A stretch of 64,000 bases of DNA from assembly GCF_022429565.1 (NCBI RefSeq), contig NZ_CP092487.1, positions 1,558,501 through 1,622,500 on the forward strand. The letters run 5' to 3'. The notes beneath the pieces are model-generated. The model was not told the DNA's origin and ran no database searches. It saw only the letters and a list, made by a program, of their open reading frames with translations. The DNA is from Lutibacter sp. A64. GTDB taxonomy: Bacteria; Bacteroidota; Bacteroidia; Flavobacteriales; Flavobacteriaceae. The translations under genes were made by a program, and so were the position numbers. The stretch's first letter is position 1. Each line of letters starts with the position of its first letter. This document shows positions 47,416 through 57,592 of this stretch, piece by piece.

Positions 47416-48606
47416 TTACAATAAATTAGAGTTCCATTTTACAATTTCATTATTATACATTGCATCTATTCCCATTTGTACACAAATAGCAGTTTTTGCT
47501 CCTGTTATAATATCTGATTTAGGCTGTTTATTATTAACAATAGCATCACCAAAATCTAACAGAGCTTGCTTACTAGGGTCTAAATGCTCCACATGTATTG
47601 GATACCCTTTTCCTTCTTCAAATTTGGCAGTTGCACCACTAACGCCATCAACTTCACCTAACATTTTATTTTTACCTCCTTTTGGAATAAAATATGCTTT
47701 AAACATATTTATAATTATAGTTCCTTTATCTCCTAAAACTTTAATTTCATAACCACCATCGGCATTACTTGTTAAACAGGTAAACTTAGCTTTAACACCA
47801 CTTGGATAACTAAACATTAAATGTACATTGTCATATGTTTCTCTACCATCCTTCCAATAATCAACTCCACCTACTCCCATAACTTGACTCGGTGTTTCAT
47901 CTAGAACCCAATTTACAAAATCTATTTGATGTGAACTCAACTCAGCAGTTAAACCACCTGAAAATTCTTTGTACATTCTCCAATTAATAGCTTTTTCTAA
48001 CTTAGGATCTGGCACTGCCCTTCTCCAATTTCCCTGTCTATTCCATTGACATTCAAAAGCCGTTATTTTACCAACTTTTCCTTGTCTAATTAAATCGAAA
48101 ATATGGGTATACAATCTTGAACTATGATATTGATGTCCTGTTTGAAATATTTTATTTGATTGATTTACGGCAGGTACAAGTGCTTCAATTCCTTTATATC
48201 CTTTCGCTAAAGTTTTTTCACAATATACATGCTTATTTGCATCAATTGCATCTATAGCTATTTTTGAATGCGTATTAAATGGTGTAGTAATAATAACTGC
48301 ATCTACATCTTTATTATCTAGAAGTTTTCTATAATCTGAATATCCTTTAGAATTTGAATTAGCCTTAGCTAAACCATTATTTAACCTAAAAGGTAAAACA
48401 TCACAAGAAGCAATTACATTAATATTATCAACTGAATTAAGAATTGAAGTAAGTCCACAACCACGATCTCCAGTACCTATAACTCCTACATTAATTTTAC
48501 TATTTGCATTTATGAAATTAGGTAAAACACTTCCATACATATAAGAAGTTCCGGCAATACCTAATGCTGTAATTCCTGTTTTTTTTATAAATGAACGTCT
48601 TTTCAT
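47416..48606 (-). CDS. Gfo/Idh/MocA family oxidoreductase, Tat-exported
   Basis: The 396-residue protein has a twin-arginine signal, MKRRSFIKKTGITALGIAG. A Rossmann domain (VGVIGTGDRGCG near 41-52) follows, then VYCEKTLAKG with the family Lys (EK) and the alpha/beta C-terminal domain with HQIDFVNWVL. These enzymes use a tightly bound or free NAD(P) to oxidise sugars, often at C3. Tat export suggests it folds with cofactor in the cytoplasm and works in the periplasm. It is the last gene of the uronate operon, 3 bases behind a paralogue and next to a DUF1080 gene, a set associated with 3-keto-glycoside chemistry. Confidence 0.85.
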   Translation of the reverse strand: MKRRSFIKKTGITALGIAGTSYMYGSVLPNFINANSKINVGVIGTGDRGCGLTSILNSVDNINVIASCDVLPFRLNNGLAKANSNSKGYSDYRKLLDNKDVDAVIITTPFNTHSKIAIDAIDANKHVYCEKTLAKGYKGIEALVPAVNQSNKIFQTGHQYHSSRLYTHIFDLIRQGKVGKITAFECQWNRQGNWRRAVPDPKLEKAINWRMYKEFSGGLTAELSSHQIDFVNWVLDETPSQVMGVGGVDYWKDGRETYDNVHLMFSYPSGVKAKFTCLTSNADGGYEIKVLGDKGTIIINMFKAYFIPKGGKNKMLGEVDGVSGATAKFEEGKGYPIHVEHLDPSKQALLDFGDAIVNNKQPKSDIITGAKTAICVQMGIDAMYNNEIVKWNSNLL

Positions 48607-48609
48607 AAT

Positions 48610-49953
48610 CTATAATTTTGGTTCCCAACCTGGTTCATAAGTTCTTGACCAAAGCTTCATTGCATCTCTATCAAAGATTTTACCCGTATTTTGATTAACT
48701 TCAAAACCTTTATTAATTCTATAAGCTATATTTCCATAATGAACTAACATTTGTGAAATAGCACCTGTTTCTATTGGCGAAGTAAGTTGTTCTTCACCTC
48801 TTATTGCTTTTAAAAAGTTTACTGTATGTCTTGTTGACAGACTACCTCCACCACCTAAAGCAATTCCTCCTTCACTGCTATTAGATTTTAATTGATCTAT
48901 TAACTTACCTTTTAAATCATACAATTCATAACCACCACGATCTACCATAACAACACCTTTAGAACCATAAATAATAGTTCCTCTACCTCTACCGTATTTT
49001 TGGTATCCATTTCTACTAACACCATCCCATTCTATTACCTTATCATTAAACTTATACGTTGCTAACATTTGATCATACATTTCCCAACCGTCATCTTTAA
49101 AATGATCTTTACTTGCAGAAACTTCTACAGCATCTGGATATTTAACATCTAAAGCCCAGCGTGCAATATCCAATTCATGAGTAGCATTGTTTCCTAATTC
49201 GGCTGTACCATAATCCCATCCATACCAATGCCAATTATAATTCCAAGTATCATGCATATACTCTTTACGTGGAGCAGGACCTTGAAATAAATCCCAATCT
49301 AAACCTGCAGGTGGCGTTGCTTTAACAGGATTTGGGACTTTACCTCTACCATTGGTATAAAAGGCAACTGCTTTATAAACATCTCCAATAATTCCATTAT
49401 GAATTTCTTTAATAATTTTAATACTTTGAGGAGATGAACGTTGCTGGTTTCCCATTTGAACTACTTTATTAAATTTCTTTTGAGCAGCTACTATAAGTTC
49501 ATTTTCTTGAGGGTTATGACTACATGGTTTTTCTAAATAAACATGTTTTCCTGCCTGCATGGCCATAATTGCACCAGGAGCGTGCCAATGATCTGGTGTT
49601 GCCATAAATATTGCGTCAACATTTTTATCATCTAATATGGTACGTATATTTTTTTCTAAAGTAGGTTTATAATTTACCATTTCACCTACTTTAATAGCTG
49701 CTTTATCCATTTGCCCCGGCATTACATCACATAAATATTTTAAGCGCACATTGCTCTTTTTTGCCGTAATTCCTTCTAAAAAAGCTGGATACCTTCTTCC
49801 TAAACCCTGTATGGCTACATTAATTCTATCGTTAGAGCCTATAATATTATTATAACTTAGAGCAGACATTGCATTAATACTACTACTTGTTAATCCAATA
49901 CCTGCAGCTGCCAACGTTGTTTTTTTTAAAAAACTTCTTCTATCATTTCTCAT
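48610..49953 (-). CDS. Gfo/Idh/MocA family oxidoreductase, Tat-exported
   Basis: The 447-residue protein has a strong Tat motif (DRRSFLKKTTLAAAGIGL), nucleotide-binding start NVAIQGLGRRYPAF, the EKP-type motif YLEKPCSHNP and a C-terminal domain with NNATHELDIARWAL. It is larger than its downstream paralogue (396 residues) and only distantly similar, so the two probably act on different substrates or in opposite directions (oxidation and reduction). Spacing to both neighbours is 2-3 bases. Substrate unknown; the company of DUF1080 points to glycoside C3 oxidation. Confidence 0.85.
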   Translation of the reverse strand: MRNDRRSFLKKTTLAAAGIGLTSSSINAMSALSYNNIIGSNDRINVAIQGLGRRYPAFLEGITAKKSNVRLKYLCDVMPGQMDKAAIKVGEMVNYKPTLEKNIRTILDDKNVDAIFMATPDHWHAPGAIMAMQAGKHVYLEKPCSHNPQENELIVAAQKKFNKVVQMGNQQRSSPQSIKIIKEIHNGIIGDVYKAVAFYTNGRGKVPNPVKATPPAGLDWDLFQGPAPRKEYMHDTWNYNWHWYGWDYGTAELGNNATHELDIARWALDVKYPDAVEVSASKDHFKDDGWEMYDQMLATYKFNDKVIEWDGVSRNGYQKYGRGRGTIIYGSKGVVMVDRGGYELYDLKGKLIDQLKSNSSEGGIALGGGGSLSTRHTVNFLKAIRGEEQLTSPIETGAISQMLVHYGNIAYRINKGFEVNQNTGKIFDRDAMKLWSRTYEPGWEPKL

Positions 49954-49955
49954 AA

Positions 49956-51332
49956 TTAATTTTCTTTATTTTTTGGAGTACGAATTTTTATATTTCTAAA
50001 AGTAACCTTATCACCATGGTCTTGCAACAAAATTTGACCTTTTTCTAAAGTTCCAAAATTAGGCCATTTAGCATATTTGCTTTCGGAAACTAATTTTAAA
50101 AAATCATCACTTCCTCTTTCATATTCTAAAACTTTAACATTGTTTAACCAATGCTCTACATGATTGTTTTTTGAAATTATATATGCTGAATTCCATTCTC
50201 CAATTGGTTTAATAGGTTTTTGTTCATCTGCTTTAATTAAATCGTAAAGAGAACAAACTGTTCTACTCCCTTCTTTAGCACCTAATTTAGCATCAGGATG
50301 TAATGCATCATCTAAAATTTGGTATTCTAAACCTATAGAAGATCCTGGTCCTTTATTTATTTCTGTATCTACATAATATTTTATACCACTATTAGCTCCT
50401 GGTGTTAATTTAAAATCTACTTTTAATTCAAAATCGCTATATAATTCTGTAGTTACTATATCTCCACCGGCTGCAGATTCTCCTCCACCTGATGCAAGCA
50501 CTGTTAACTCTCCATTTTCAATAAGCCAACCTTCTTCTGGAAATTTATCTAATTTAGCTCCACGCCATCCATTTGTAGTTTTTCCATCCCAAAGCATTTT
50601 CCAACCTTGTTTTGTCTCATCGATTGTTAAACTATTTTTTGTGATAACTGGTTCTATTGGAGATTTTGTTGAATACTTAGATAAATTTTCTGTTAAAATT
50701 TTAGCGTTTTTCCACATAACACTTTTACCTACCTTTTCTAAATTTTTACCAACAGAATGGACCTGTAATGCAATAAACCCGCTTGAAGTTTTATCATCAA
50801 TTAGGTAGGCTGCAGGCACATTATTTATCCAAGTTTTTATAGTATCTCCTATAGCTTCAACACGATAATGATTCCATTCATTTTGTTTAAAAGCAGTTTG
50901 GGCTTCTGGATTATCTTCTAAAGTACATAACCAACCACGTCTTGCTTCATCATAAATACCAGCACTCCAAGCACGTTCTGAAGGATCTATTTCAATTTGA
51001 TAACCATGAACTCGTCCATTTCTATAATAAGGTAAACTATTACTTCTTATTTGAATACCAGAGTTCATACTAGGATCAACCTTATATTCTACTTCAAAAA
51101 TAAAATTATCATAATTTTTATTAGTAGTTAAAAACGTATTTGGCGTATTTGCGACCGAAGTACCTGTAATTACACCGTCTTTTACGTTGTATGTTGCAAC
51201 ACCTCCTAAAACAGTCCAACCTTCTAAATTATTATTATTTATAAGTGAAACCCAAGGAGCTTCTTCTTTTGGTTGTTGGCATGATACAAATAGCCCAACA
51301 AAAACTAAAATTCTTAAAATTGATTTACCCAT
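49956..51332 (-). CDS. Lipoprotein with two DUF1080 (3-keto-disaccharide hydrolase) domains
   Basis: The 458-residue protein has lipoprotein signal LFVSC (Cys18). Two concanavalin-like DUF1080 domains run in tandem. The first (about 27-213) has NNNNLEGWTVLGG, FEVEYKVDPSMNSGIQIRS and YQIEIDPS. The second (about 242-452) has LWDGKTTNGWRGA, VDFKLTPGANSGIKYYV and LEYQILDD. Characterised members of PF06439 hydrolyse or eliminate 3-keto-glycosides made by Gfo/Idh/MocA dehydrogenases, and two such dehydrogenase genes follow 2 bases behind. It would act in the periplasm or on the outer membrane. The double-domain form is less common than the single one. Confidence 0.82.
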   Translation of the reverse strand: MGKSILRILVFVGLFVSCQQPKEEAPWVSLINNNNLEGWTVLGGVATYNVKDGVITGTSVANTPNTFLTTNKNYDNFIFEVEYKVDPSMNSGIQIRSNSLPYYRNGRVHGYQIEIDPSERAWSAGIYDEARRGWLCTLEDNPEAQTAFKQNEWNHYRVEAIGDTIKTWINNVPAAYLIDDKTSSGFIALQVHSVGKNLEKVGKSVMWKNAKILTENLSKYSTKSPIEPVITKNSLTIDETKQGWKMLWDGKTTNGWRGAKLDKFPEEGWLIENGELTVLASGGGESAAGGDIVTTELYSDFELKVDFKLTPGANSGIKYYVDTEINKGPGSSIGLEYQILDDALHPDAKLGAKEGSRTVCSLYDLIKADEQKPIKPIGEWNSAYIISKNNHVEHWLNNVKVLEYERGSDDFLKLVSESKYAKWPNFGTLEKGQILLQDHGDKVTFRNIKIRTPKNKEN

Positions 51333-51381
51333 GTTATTTATATTTATAATTATTTAATTTCTTAATTCTCACTCAAAAGAT

Positions 51382-52500
51382 TTAATCTTCAAGTTGTAAT
51401 ATTTCACTTCCAGCCAACAAAAAAGCACCTGTTCCATAATTTTGCCAACTATTATAAGAAGCTGGATCTGGTTGCCCTCCAATATTTTGTACCCAGCCAA
51501 TCATACCATCGTCATGTTGACATTCTACTAATGCTTGCCAAGCTTTTTTTACAGCTGGCATATAAGTTGATTTCTTAAGTAAACCATTATTTATTCCCCA
51601 AGCAAGTGCAAAAGTATTAAAGCCACTTCCACTTACTTCTCCGTGAATAAACGTTTCTGGACATAATAAACTTGGATGCCATAAGCCACTTTTTGGTTGT
51701 ATTTTCAACAATTTGTCTGCCATTTCTTTGTAAAGTTCCTCGTAAAAAGCTCTATGTTTATAATCTTTTGGCATATCGTCTAGTATTAAAGCTAACCCTG
51801 CGATTACCCAACCATTACCACGAGACCAAAATATTTTTTTCCCATTTGGTTCTTTTAAATCTTTATCTGTTCCTTTCCAAACAAAACGCATATCTCTTGC
51901 AAATAAATGCTCTTCTTTATCATACAATTGATTATATGATTCTACATAATATTTATGCATTTGGTCTAAATACCTTGGTTGATCTGTTAATTTTGCATAT
52001 AAATTTAATACTGGAGGAGCCATAAATAAAGCATCGCACCACCACCATAAAATGGTTCTATCCATAGTACTAGTATCACTTCCATCTGTCCAGTGATTTG
52101 GTACATATAAATGAGTGTCTAAAAAGTTTTTAGTTGGCTCTATATCAATAAAGTTTTTTCTTCCGCCATTCATTTCCAAGTATAAATAACTATAAGAAAT
52201 TGCAACATCATCGGCATGATAAGTTCTTCTAAACGGTTTCCATTTATTTAAAAATCCATAATTTTTTAAAGCCGCTATATATTTTTGATCATTAGTTATT
52301 TTATGAGCACGCGCAACTCCTGTATAATAAGCTCCGTTAGTCCAATCTGTAGGTGCTAAAGAAAAAATAGGATGAGCTTCTTGCCAATCTAAAGCCTTTG
52401 TCATAGCAACTTCAATTTCAGTTTTATTTAACGTTTTTTGAGCTACAGAATAATTAAACAGTGCTATTATTGCTATAAATGTGAATATTGATTTTTTCAT
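51382..52500 (-). CDS. GH105/GH88-type unsaturated uronyl hydrolase
   Basis: The 372-residue protein has signal peptide [21 protein letters not shown]. The (alpha/alpha)6 barrel has motifs [25 protein letters not shown] (catalytic Asp near 155), [12 protein letters not shown] and LWHPSLL...[18 protein letters not shown]. These fit GH105 better than GH88. The enzymes remove a 4,5-unsaturated uronic acid left by a polysaccharide lyase; the released sugar rearranges to 5-keto-4-deoxyuronate, the substrate of KduI, encoded two genes upstream. Substrate polymer (pectin, ulvan, xylan side chains or other) is open. Confidence 0.87.
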   Translation of the reverse strand: MKKSIFTFIAIIALFNYSVAQKTLNKTEIEVAMTKALDWQEAHPIFSLAPTDWTNGAYYTGVARAHKITNDQKYIAALKNYGFLNKWKPFRRTYHADDVAISYSYLYLEMNGGRKNFIDIEPTKNFLDTHLYVPNHWTDGSDTSTMDRTILWWWCDALFMAPPVLNLYAKLTDQPRYLDQMHKYYVESYNQLYDKEEHLFARDMRFVWKGTDKDLKEPNGKKIFWSRGNGWVIAGLALILDDMPKDYKHRAFYEELYKEMADKLLKIQPKSGLWHPSLLCPETFIHGEVSGSGFNTFALAWGINNGLLKKSTYMPAVKKAWQALVECQHDDGMIGWVQNIGGQPDPASYNSWQNYGTGAFLLAGSEILQLED

Positions 52501-52511
52501 TATTCTATTTT

Positions 52512-54779
52512 TTACAATTTTAATTTAAATGTTGTTTCTAGATATTCCTCAGAAGATGTTCCCATCATAACAACATAACTACCAGCTTCTAATGTTTTTT
52601 CCATTTTTATACCGGTAAACTCAAGCATTTTTGGAGTAATTTTAAATGTTACAATTTTACTTTCTCCAGGAGTTAATTCAATTTTATCAAATGCTTTTAA
52701 TTCTTTATCGGGTCTTGTAACTGAACCTGACACATCTTTAAGATACATTTGTACTACTTCTTTAGCTTTAACTTTTCCTGTATTAGTAACTGTAACACTT
52801 ACTTCAATTTCTGAATTTGGTGTTATTTCTGAATTAGAAACTTTAATATCTGAATATTTAAAATCTGTATAACTCAACCCGTGTCCAAATGGATAAATTG
52901 GACCATTTTCAATAAATAAATAACCTTTTTTGTAATTAATTTCTTTCATACTATAGTGAAAAGGAAGTTGTCCAATAGATCGTGGAATAGTTACAGGTGA
53001 TTTTCCTGAAGGAGAAACTTCACCAAAAATAATTTTAGCTGTAGATTCGTCTCCAAATTCACTTAAATCCCAAGCATCTAAAATAGCGTCTGCCTCTTTA
53101 GCTATAGTATTTATTGCTAATGTTCTTCTATGTTGTAATACTACAATTACTGGTTTTCCTAAAGCTTTTACTTTTTCTATTAATTCATCTTGTGGGCCAA
53201 CAGGTTCAATAGTAGTTCTATCACCTAAAGTACCATCAAAATATGCTTCTTTTGAAGTGTATTTATCTCCTCCTAAAAATAAGATATTTACATCAGCATC
53301 TTTTGCTATATTTACCAACTTTTCAATTGATTTTGGATCTCTTTCTAAAAGTTCTGGTATACCACTATCTCCATTTGTTAAGTTAAATCCTTTTTCTGCA
53401 ACAAATTTTATAGTATTACCTGCAACAGCTTCAAACATTTCTTTAGTATTTTCTTTTACTAAAGGTCCTAATAATGCAATTTTTATTGATTTATTTTTAT
53501 TTAAAGGAAGTGTATTTTCTTCATTTTTTAATAAAATGATTGATTCTAAATCTGATTCCTTCGCTAATTCTAATGAAGTCTGAGAACGAACTCCTTTAAC
53601 AACTTCATCAATATCTATATAAGGATTATCAAATAGACCTAGTATAAATTTGGTTCTTAAAACACGTCTAACAGATCTATTAATATATTTTTCTAACTCT
53701 GGATTTTCATTCACCATTTCTGGTAGATAAGAATAAGCATCTTCAGCATATAAATCAATATCTACACCAGCTTCTAAAGCTATTCTAGCAGCATCTTTAG
53801 GCGTTTCTGCAACTTTCATAAAATAATGTAAACGTCCAATATCATTTGCGTCAGAAACTACATATCCCTTAAAATTCCATTGATCACGTAATACTCCGGT
53901 TAACAATTCTGGGTTTCCATGACTTGCAATTCCGTTTAAATCTCCATGAGAAGCCATAATTCCTAAACTTCTTGCTTCTATTACAGCAGCTTCAAAAGGC
54001 GGATAAATTTCATCTATTAATGTTCTTGGTGAAATTTCTATGGCTGCAAAATTAGAACCTCCTAATACTTGTCCGTACCCTGCAAAATGTTTTGTAACGG
54101 CTCCAATATGGGTTCCATTTCCTAAACCTTCATAATTTCCTTGTACCCCAATAACCGCATTTTTAACCATTTGGGTTGTTAAATATGTATCTTCACCAAA
54201 TGCTTCACTCATTCTACCAAAACGAGGGTCACGAATTATATCTGCTTCAGGAGAATGACACATATGCATCCCTCTTAATCTTGCTTCACGCCCTACAACA
54301 TCCCAAATGCGGTTTACTAAATCTGGATTAAATGATGCAGCTGAAGTCATAGGTCTTCCAAATTTTGTTGCATCATCTGCGTCTACTCCATTATATGATT
54401 CTGTTACAAATAATGCTGGAATTCCCCAACGGTTCTGTTCAATAATATATTTTTGAAGCTTATTATTAAATTTTGCTGATTTTACTGCACTCAAATGATC
54501 TCCTGGATTTTTGATACCTGCAATACCTAACTTTAATTTTTCAATAACATTTTCAGAGAGTTTTAAATTTCCTTCTTTATCTGACTTCACTCCAATACCA
54601 GCATGAAAAATTCGCATTTGAGCGACCTTCTCTTCCAAAGACATTAATGATAATAAGGCTTCTACTCTTTCATCTACAGATAAAGAAGCATCTTTATAGT
54701 CTTTTAATCTCGAAGTTTGACCATAGGATTTAAAAAGAAAAGCAAAAGCTACTAAATATAAAATGTGTGTTTTCTTCAT
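52512..54779 (-). CDS. GH3 family beta-glycosidase
   Basis: The 755-residue protein has signal peptide [24 protein letters not shown]3 TIM-barrel has [10 protein letters not shown] (near 227-236) and nucleophile Asp309 or so in [15 protein letters not shown]. An alpha/beta sandwich ([29 protein letters not shown]) and a fibronectin-III-like C-terminal domain ([15 protein letters not shown]) follow. GH3 enzymes of this layout cleave terminal beta-glucose or beta-xylose. In this locus it could trim a uronic-acid-bearing oligosaccharide after GH105. Start spacing to GH105 is 11 bases. Confidence 0.9.
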   Translation of the reverse strand: MKKTHILYLVAFAFLFKSYGQTSRLKDYKDASLSVDERVEALLSLMSLEEKVAQMRIFHAGIGVKSDKEGNLKLSENVIEKLKLGIAGIKNPGDHLSAVKSAKFNNKLQKYIIEQNRWGIPALFVTESYNGVDADDATKFGRPMTSAASFNPDLVNRIWDVVGREARLRGMHMCHSPEADIIRDPRFGRMSEAFGEDTYLTTQMVKNAVIGVQGNYEGLGNGTHIGAVTKHFAGYGQVLGGSNFAAIEISPRTLIDEIYPPFEAAVIEARSLGIMASHGDLNGIASHGNPELLTGVLRDQWNFKGYVVSDANDIGRLHYFMKVAETPKDAARIALEAGVDIDLYAEDAYSYLPEMVNENPELEKYINRSVRRVLRTKFILGLFDNPYIDIDEVVKGVRSQTSLELAKESDLESIILLKNEENTLPLNKNKSIKIALLGPLVKENTKEMFEAVAGNTIKFVAEKGFNLTNGDSGIPELLERDPKSIEKLVNIAKDADVNILFLGGDKYTSKEAYFDGTLGDRTTIEPVGPQDELIEKVKALGKPVIVVLQHRRTLAINTIAKEADAILDAWDLSEFGDESTAKIIFGEVSPSGKSPVTIPRSIGQLPFHYSMKEINYKKGYLFIENGPIYPFGHGLSYTDFKYSDIKVSNSEITPNSEIEVSVTVTNTGKVKAKEVVQMYLKDVSGSVTRPDKELKAFDKIELTPGESKIVTFKITPKMLEFTGIKMEKTLEAGSYVVMMGTSSEEYLETTFKLKL

Positions 54780-54867
54780 TATTTAATAATATTTAATTTA
54801 ATTTATTTATGTTTTAATTTTTATACTTTTTCATATTCAGCTAATGCTTTTCAATTTTGTTCTATAG

Positions 54868-55707
54868 CTATTTTAAATCTGTTATTTTTGCGACATCCAT
54901 ATCTCCATAATCTAAATTTTCACCTGCCATTCCCCAAATAAATGTATAATTTGAAGTTCCTGAACCGCAATGAATTGACCACGGTGGAGAAATAACTGCT
55001 TGGTAATTATGCATCCAAATATGTCGTGTTTCTTCTGGCTGACCCATAAAATGACAAACAGCTTGTCCTTCTGGAATGTCTAAATAAAAATAAATCTCCA
55101 TTCTTCTATCATGCACATGTGCTGGCATTGTGTTCCATACACTTCCGGTTTTTAATTCTGTCATTCCCATTTGTAATTGACAAGTGGTTACAATTCCACC
55201 AATAATCATTTGGTTTACAGTACGGTGATTTGCTGTTTCTAAAGAACCCAACTCAATTTTATTGGCTTCAGCCTTACTTACTTTAACGGTTGGATAACTT
55301 TTATGTGCAGGTGCAGAGTTTAAATAATATTTTGCAGGATTTGCAACATCATCACTTTTAAAAATAACCTCTTTATTTCCACTTCCAATATATAATGCAT
55401 CTTTAAAATCTAGTTCATATAAAACACCTTCAACGGAAACAGTACCTTTACCACCAACATTTATAATTCCTAACTCTCTCCTTTCTAAAAAGTAATTAGC
55501 TTTTAAAGGGTCTATTGTTTCTAACTTTAGTGCTTCTATAGGAACTATGGATCCAACAATATATCTATCATAATGAGAATATGTTAAATTAATTTGTCCG
55601 TCTTGCATTAAATTATCTACTAAAAACTCCTCTCTTAATTGAGTTGTATCGTAATTTTTTACTGCTTTAGGACTTGAAGCATATCTAGACTCATAAGTTA
55701 TTGCCAT
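54868..55707 (-). CDS. kduI: 5-dehydro-4-deoxy-D-glucuronate isomerase
   Basis: The 279-residue bicupin has predicted zinc ligands His197, His199 and Glu204 (PAHVHDRRMEIYFY) and His246 (PPWSIHCG), in the same spacing as E. coli KduI (His196, His198, Glu203, His245). It converts 5-keto-4-deoxyuronate from unsaturated uronides to 2,5-diketo-3-deoxygluconate in the cytoplasm. The usual next enzyme, KduD, is not obvious in the window, unless the operon's SDR serves. The gene is flanked by 84-88-bp gaps. Confidence 0.94.
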   Translation of the reverse strand: MAITYESRYASSPKAVKNYDTTQLREEFLVDNLMQDGQINLTYSHYDRYIVGSIVPIEALKLETIDPLKANYFLERRELGIINVGGKGTVSVEGVLYELDFKDALYIGSGNKEVIFKSDDVANPAKYYLNSAPAHKSYPTVKVSKAEANKIELGSLETANHRTVNQMIIGGIVTTCQLQMGMTELKTGSVWNTMPAHVHDRRMEIYFYLDIPEGQAVCHFMGQPEETRHIWMHNYQAVISPPWSIHCGSGTSNYTFIWGMAGENLDYGDMDVAKITDLK

Positions 55708-55791
55708 GATTATATGTTTTTAATTGTATTATTTCGTTTAAATTGCACTTTCATACTTTATTTTTTTAAATCAATATTGCTACTTCAAATC

Positions 55792-57096
55792 TTATAAATT
55801 AAATAATCTTGGTAAAAACATTGATATTTCTGGAATAAAACTAACCAGCATTAAAACAATAACCATTATTAATAAAAATGGTAACAATGGTCTTATTACG
55901 TTTGTTACTGAAACTTTTGCAACACCGCTACCTACAAAGAGCAAAGTTCCTACTGGAGGTGTACAAATTCCTATACATAAATTTAAAACTATTACAATTC
56001 CAAAATGCACAGGGTCCATTCCTAAAGTAGTTACAACAGGTAAAAAAATTGGTGTAAATATTAATACAGCAGGCGTCATATCCATAAATGTTCCAATAAT
56101 AAGCAGTATAATATTTATTGCTAAAAAGATAGCAAACTTGTTATTTAACTGTTCTAATAAAAAATTACTAATCATTTCTGGAATACCTTCAAAAGAAAAT
56201 AACCAAGACATTGCCATAGAGGTACAGATTAAAAACATAACTACGGCTGTTGTTTTAGCACTTATTAAAAGTACTTCTGGAAATTCTGTTACTTTCATAT
56301 CTCCATAAATCAATGCTAATATAGCTGCATACAACACTGCTATTACCGATGCTTCTGTAGCAGTAAAAACTCCAGCCACAATACCTCCAACAACAACAAC
56401 TAATAGTAATAAGCTAAAAAATGCTTTTCTAAAATACGTCCAAATTTCTAAAAAAGTTGCTCTTTTTCCTTTAGCATAACCTTTAGTTATTGCTATAAAA
56501 GCAATATATCCCATAATTGCCATACCCAACAAAATACCTGGTAAATACCCAGCAATAAACAAGGCAGCTACAGATGCTGTTCCTCCGCTTGCTAAAGCAT
56601 AAACAATAAGAATATTACTTGGTGGAATTAACAAACCTGTAGTTGATGATGTAATATTTACAGATGCACTAAATGTTTTAGGATATCCTTCTTCTTCCAT
56701 TCTATCTGTCATAATTGAGCCAATTGCAGAAGCTGCTGCTAATGCAGAACCTGATATTGCTCCAAAAAGCATAGATGCCAATACATTTACATATGCCAAA
56801 CCTCCAGGTAAACTTGCTACCAACGATTTTGCAAAATTGATTAATCGATTTGCAATTCCTCCTCGTTTCATAATCTCACCAGCTAGAATAAAAAATGGAA
56901 TAGCTAGCAGCGCAAAACTATCTATACCTGTAGTCATTCTTTGTGCAATAGTTGTTAAGCCAGGCATTTTATCTATATTTAATAAAAGGCTTAAAGTTGT
57001 AGCAATTCCAATACTGTAAGCAATTGGTACTTTTAACAATAAAAGTGTAAAAAAACTACCAAACAAAACGATAATACTTATTATTTCTATACTCAT
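55792..57096 (-). CDS. dctM: TRAP transporter large permease subunit (DctM type)
   Basis: The protein is 434 residues from the ATG at 57096, which stands 2 bases after the dctQ stop; the longer frame up to 57153 would overlap dctQ by 55 bases. It is strongly hydrophobic throughout, with about 12 segments, and has family motifs PFFILAGEIMKRGG, SGSALAAASAIGSIM and PPVGTLLF. It forms the sodium- or proton-driven channel that imports the ligand delivered by DctP. The surrounding uxaC/uxuA/kduI genes suggest a hexuronate ligand. Confidence 0.92.
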   Translation of the reverse strand: MSIEIISIIVLFGSFFTLLLLKVPIAYSIGIATTLSLLLNIDKMPGLTTIAQRMTTGIDSFALLAIPFFILAGEIMKRGGIANRLINFAKSLVASLPGGLAYVNVLASMLFGAISGSALAAASAIGSIMTDRMEEEGYPKTFSASVNITSSTTGLLIPPSNILIVYALASGGTASVAALFIAGYLPGILLGMAIMGYIAFIAITKGYAKGKRATFLEIWTYFRKAFFSLLLLVVVVGGIVAGVFTATEASVIAVLYAAILALIYGDMKVTEFPEVLLISAKTTAVVMFLICTSMAMSWLFSFEGIPEMISNFLLEQLNNKFAIFLAINIILLIIGTFMDMTPAVLIFTPIFLPVVTTLGMDPVHFGIVIVLNLCIGICTPPVGTLLFVGSGVAKVSVTNVIRPLLPFLLIMVIVLMLVSFIPEISMFLPRLFNL

Positions 57097-57098
57097 AA

Positions 57099-57590
57099 TT
57101 AAATGTTTGTTTTGTTTGAATAAATAATTGAAATATGATAAACAGAATAGCACATGATTAACAAACCACTTATTGGCATTATTGCATATACATATCCTAA
57201 AGGAATTCGAAGTGTACCAGAAAGTTGCTCTAAATGTAATGTGGTATAAACCAAATTAAAACCTCCAATAACCATTACTATAAATGCAAAAAGAAAAATT
57301 AAAACCTCTATAAGTATAGAAGCTTTTCTTTTATTGGCTAAAGAAAATTTTTGATATAAAAAATCCATAGAAAGGTGTTCCCTTTTTCCATTAAGATATG
57401 CTGCCCCTAAAATTGTTAACCATATTAAAGAAAACCTTGCAAATTCTTCTGTCCAAGTAAAAGATGTGCCTAAAATATATCTTGAAAATACTTGAAACAA
57501 TACATCTAAAACTAACAACGCAAATATTACAACTAAAACTCTCTCTAAAAAAAGGTTTGTTTTGTTAAAAATTAGTTCTGATTTACTCAT
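57099..57590 (-). CDS. dctQ: TRAP transporter small permease subunit (DctQ type)
   Basis: The 163-residue protein has four hydrophobic segments, with the family pattern VFSRYILGTSFTWTEEFARFSLIWLTILGAAYLNGKREHL (cited by position, about 34-73), in which WTEE and the G..HL end are conserved. It bridges the large permease in the inner membrane. It lies between dctP (2 bases) and dctM (2 bases), so the three subunits are made from one message. Confidence 0.92.
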   Translation of the reverse strand: MSKSELIFNKTNLFLERVLVVIFALLVLDVLFQVFSRYILGTSFTWTEEFARFSLIWLTILGAAYLNGKREHLSMDFLYQKFSLANKRKASILIEVLIFLFAFIVMVIGGFNLVYTTLHLEQLSGTLRIPLGYVYAIMPISGLLIMCYSVYHISIIYSNKTNI

Positions 57591-57592
57591 TA

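Noticed and set aside
55792..57153. Longer dctM start
   Set aside because: The extra 19 residues overlap dctQ by 55 bases; the ATG at 57096 is 2 bases after the dctQ stop and begins a typical DctM N-terminus.
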